A stretch of 64,000 nucleotides of DNA, taken from NCBI RefSeq assembly GCF_009193295.2, contig NZ_CP059973.1, positions 3,224,001 to 3,288,000 of the forward strand, written 5' to 3'. This DNA comes from Bacteroides luhongzhouii. GTDB taxonomy: Bacteria; Bacteroidota; Bacteroidia; Bacteroidales; Bacteroidaceae. Below are positions 62,601 to 64,000 of the stretch, one piece after another (position 1 is the stretch's first letter; every line of letters starts with the position of its first letter). Made by a program: the position numbers and the translations under genes. Under the pieces are notes generated by a model. It was given only the letters and a program-made list of their open reading frames with translations, did no database searches and was not told the origin of the DNA.

Positions 62601-63692
62601 ATGGTATTTGATCGAAAACAACAATGCTTGTTACTGGAAGGAAAAGAATATACTTCTGAAGATATACGCCAATTGATAGCCGGAGGGGCGGAGGTTCATT
62701 CTCCTGCTCTATGGGATTTATATCTTTTCCTGAACGAATGGTTTAATGCTTCTCCCGTCATTACTGTCTACACGTCAGGCTCCACAGGTACACCTAAAGA
62801 ATTGATTGTACGTAAAGATCAGATGATGCAAAGTGCGCGTCTGACTTGTGAGTTTCTGAATTTGAAAGAAGGTCAGTCGGCATTACTATGTATGAATCTT
62901 CGTTATATAGGTGCGATGATGGTGGTTGTGCGTTCGTTGGTTGCAGGTTTGAATTTGATTGTACGTCCTGCTTCCGGTCATCCTTTAGCGGATATAAAAG
63001 AACCTTTGGGATTTGTGGCAATGGTCCCATTGCAAGTTTATAACACATTGCAGATTCCCGAAGAAAAAGAGCGATTAAAACAAACGGATATTCTGATTAT
63101 AGGAGGCGGAGCCGTTGATGAGGCTCTAGAGGCGGAGATCAAACATCTTCCGACCGCAGTCTATTCTACTTATGGCATGACTGAAACTTTATCTCATATT
63201 GCTCTCCGTCGTCTGAACGGAACATCAGCTTCTGAACATTATTATCCATTTTCTTCAGTAAAATTGTCTTTATCCGCAGAGAATACGTTAATCATTGATG
63301 CCCCTTTGGTATGTGACGGAACATTGCAAACCAATGATATTGCACGTATCTATCCCGATGGAAGTTTTATGATTCTAGGCCGGAAAGATAACGTTATCAA
63401 TAGCGGTGGAATCAAGATTCAAGCAGAGGAAATAGAAAAAGTCCTTCGTCCGTTTATTCCTCTGCCGTTTGTTATCACTTCAGTTCCTGACCATCGTTTG
63501 GGGCAGGCAGTGACCTTATTGATAGCGGGGCAATTGGATACAAAAGAGATAGAAGATAAATTGCAGACAATATTAGAACCATATTACCGTCCCCGTTATA
63601 TTTTGACAACAGATTGCATTCCGCAAACGAAAAACGGAAAAATTAGTCGTGCGGAATGCCGTGCTTTGGCATTACATATTTTGCAGCACTAA
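62601..63692 (+). CDS. menE: o-Succinylbenzoate-CoA ligase MenE
   Basis: Acyl-CoA synthetase that activates succinylbenzoate for MenB. At 363 residues it is shorter than the E. coli enzyme (about 450), with a trimmed N-terminal domain, as is common in Bacteroides. Motifs of the adenylate-forming family are present: YTSGSTGTPKELIV, IIGGGAVDEAL, YSTYGMTETLSHIA, YPDGSFMILGRKDNVINSGGIKIQAEEIE, and the C-terminal catalytic Lys in TKNGKISR. It is the last visible gene of the operon. Confidence 0.93.
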   Translation: MVFDRKQQCLLLEGKEYTSEDIRQLIAGGAEVHSPALWDLYLFLNEWFNASPVITVYTSGSTGTPKELIVRKDQMMQSARLTCEFLNLKEGQSALLCMNLRYIGAMMVVVRSLVAGLNLIVRPASGHPLADIKEPLGFVAMVPLQVYNTLQIPEEKERLKQTDILIIGGGAVDEALEAEIKHLPTAVYSTYGMTETLSHIALRRLNGTSASEHYYPFSSVKLSLSAENTLIIDAPLVCDGTLQTNDIARIYPDGSFMILGRKDNVINSGGIKIQAEEIEKVLRPFIPLPFVITSVPDHRLGQAVTLLIAGQLDTKEIEDKLQTILEPYYRPRYILTTDCIPQTKNGKISRAECRALALHILQH

Positions 63693-64000
63693 TGTCGCTA
63701 TTGCAGGCGATAATGTATTAGCTTCTCACTTCCTCTCTTAGAAGCAAGTTCCATGTTGGTTTTGGAACATTCTATGTTTCTTGATTTTCCTCTCATACCA
63801 ATACAATTTCACGGAACAAGTCAACTATATTCGTAAAATAATTGATAGTAAAAAACTTAAAGTATGAAAGGATAGTCAGGATATGTGCCTGAGATTAAAT
63901 ATTCCATCACACATATCTTAAATTTTAAGAAATAATAATATTCACGTAAAAATTTCTACAAATCAGAAGATGTAGAAGCATTATAACTTTTGCCAGCCTA
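63693..64000. other. Intergenic sequence at the right edge
   Basis: No convincing gene is seen in these 308 bases. There is a short inverted repeat TTCTACA/TGTAGAA (63954-63977) and a palindrome CTTAAATTTTAAG (63918-63930). A promoter or the leader of a gene beyond the window is possible. Confidence 0.4.

Overview
The window looks like a chromosomal segment of a gut Bacteroides close to B. thetaiotaomicron. The evidence is a SusC/SusD heparin-type polysaccharide utilisation locus (PUL), a hybrid two-component regulator, a UpxY-led capsule locus, and promoters of the Bacteroides TTTG / TAnnTTTG type. From memory, the first 17.6 kb resembles BT4656-BT4663 and the PL13 lyase resembles BT4675; no database search was possible.

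Layout: (1) 1-17.6 kb, minus strand: a heparin/heparan sulfate PUL with a sulfatase (cut by the window edge), PL12 lyase, GH88 hydrolase, SusD, SusC, surface glycan-binding lipoprotein, second PL12 lyase and the HTCS regulator. (2) 17.9-24 kb: a TrpB-like enzyme, the TrkH/TrkA potassium uptake pair, a small lipoprotein and a stand-alone PL13 heparin lyase I that belongs functionally with the PUL. (3) 24-27.3 kb: three small minus-strand genes, a tyrosine recombinase and a 19-bp inverted repeat pair enclosing a promoter. As assembled, that promoter points away from the capsule operon, the OFF state. (4) 27.3-44.4 kb: capsule operon with a UpxY antiterminator, Wza-like exporter, Wzz, initiating phosphotransferase, a Kdo/ulosonic-acid module (KdsA, KdsD, CMP-transferase), Wzx, Wzy, six transferase-like genes and an epimerase. 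The middle of it is visibly AT-rich. (5) 44.4-45.0 kb: no protein gene but two tandem ~160-nt copies of a strongly structured RNA with compensatory base changes. (6) 45-56.4 kb: housekeeping and mixed genes: a truncated AAA-ATPase, two PepSY-like proteins, serine dehydratase, CorA, MutS2, tRNA-Ser(UGA), RlmF, a YoaP-like fragment, a TPR/AraC membrane regulator and a DUF488 protein. (7) 56.5-63.7 kb: a menaquinone operon (HAD-MenI fusion, MenF, MenD, MenB, MenC, MenE).

How the parts work together: the PUL enzymes bind, import and break down sulfated glycosaminoglycan under HTCS control, with PL13 supplying heparin cleavage from a separate transcription unit. The capsule locus is switched by DNA inversion and, once on, is probably kept elongating by UpxY. 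The tandem RNAs directly follow the capsule operon with no evident terminator between, so they may be processed from its 3' end or transcribed on their own. The most novel-looking items are this RNA pair and two intergenic arrays of short repeats spaced about 22 bp apart.
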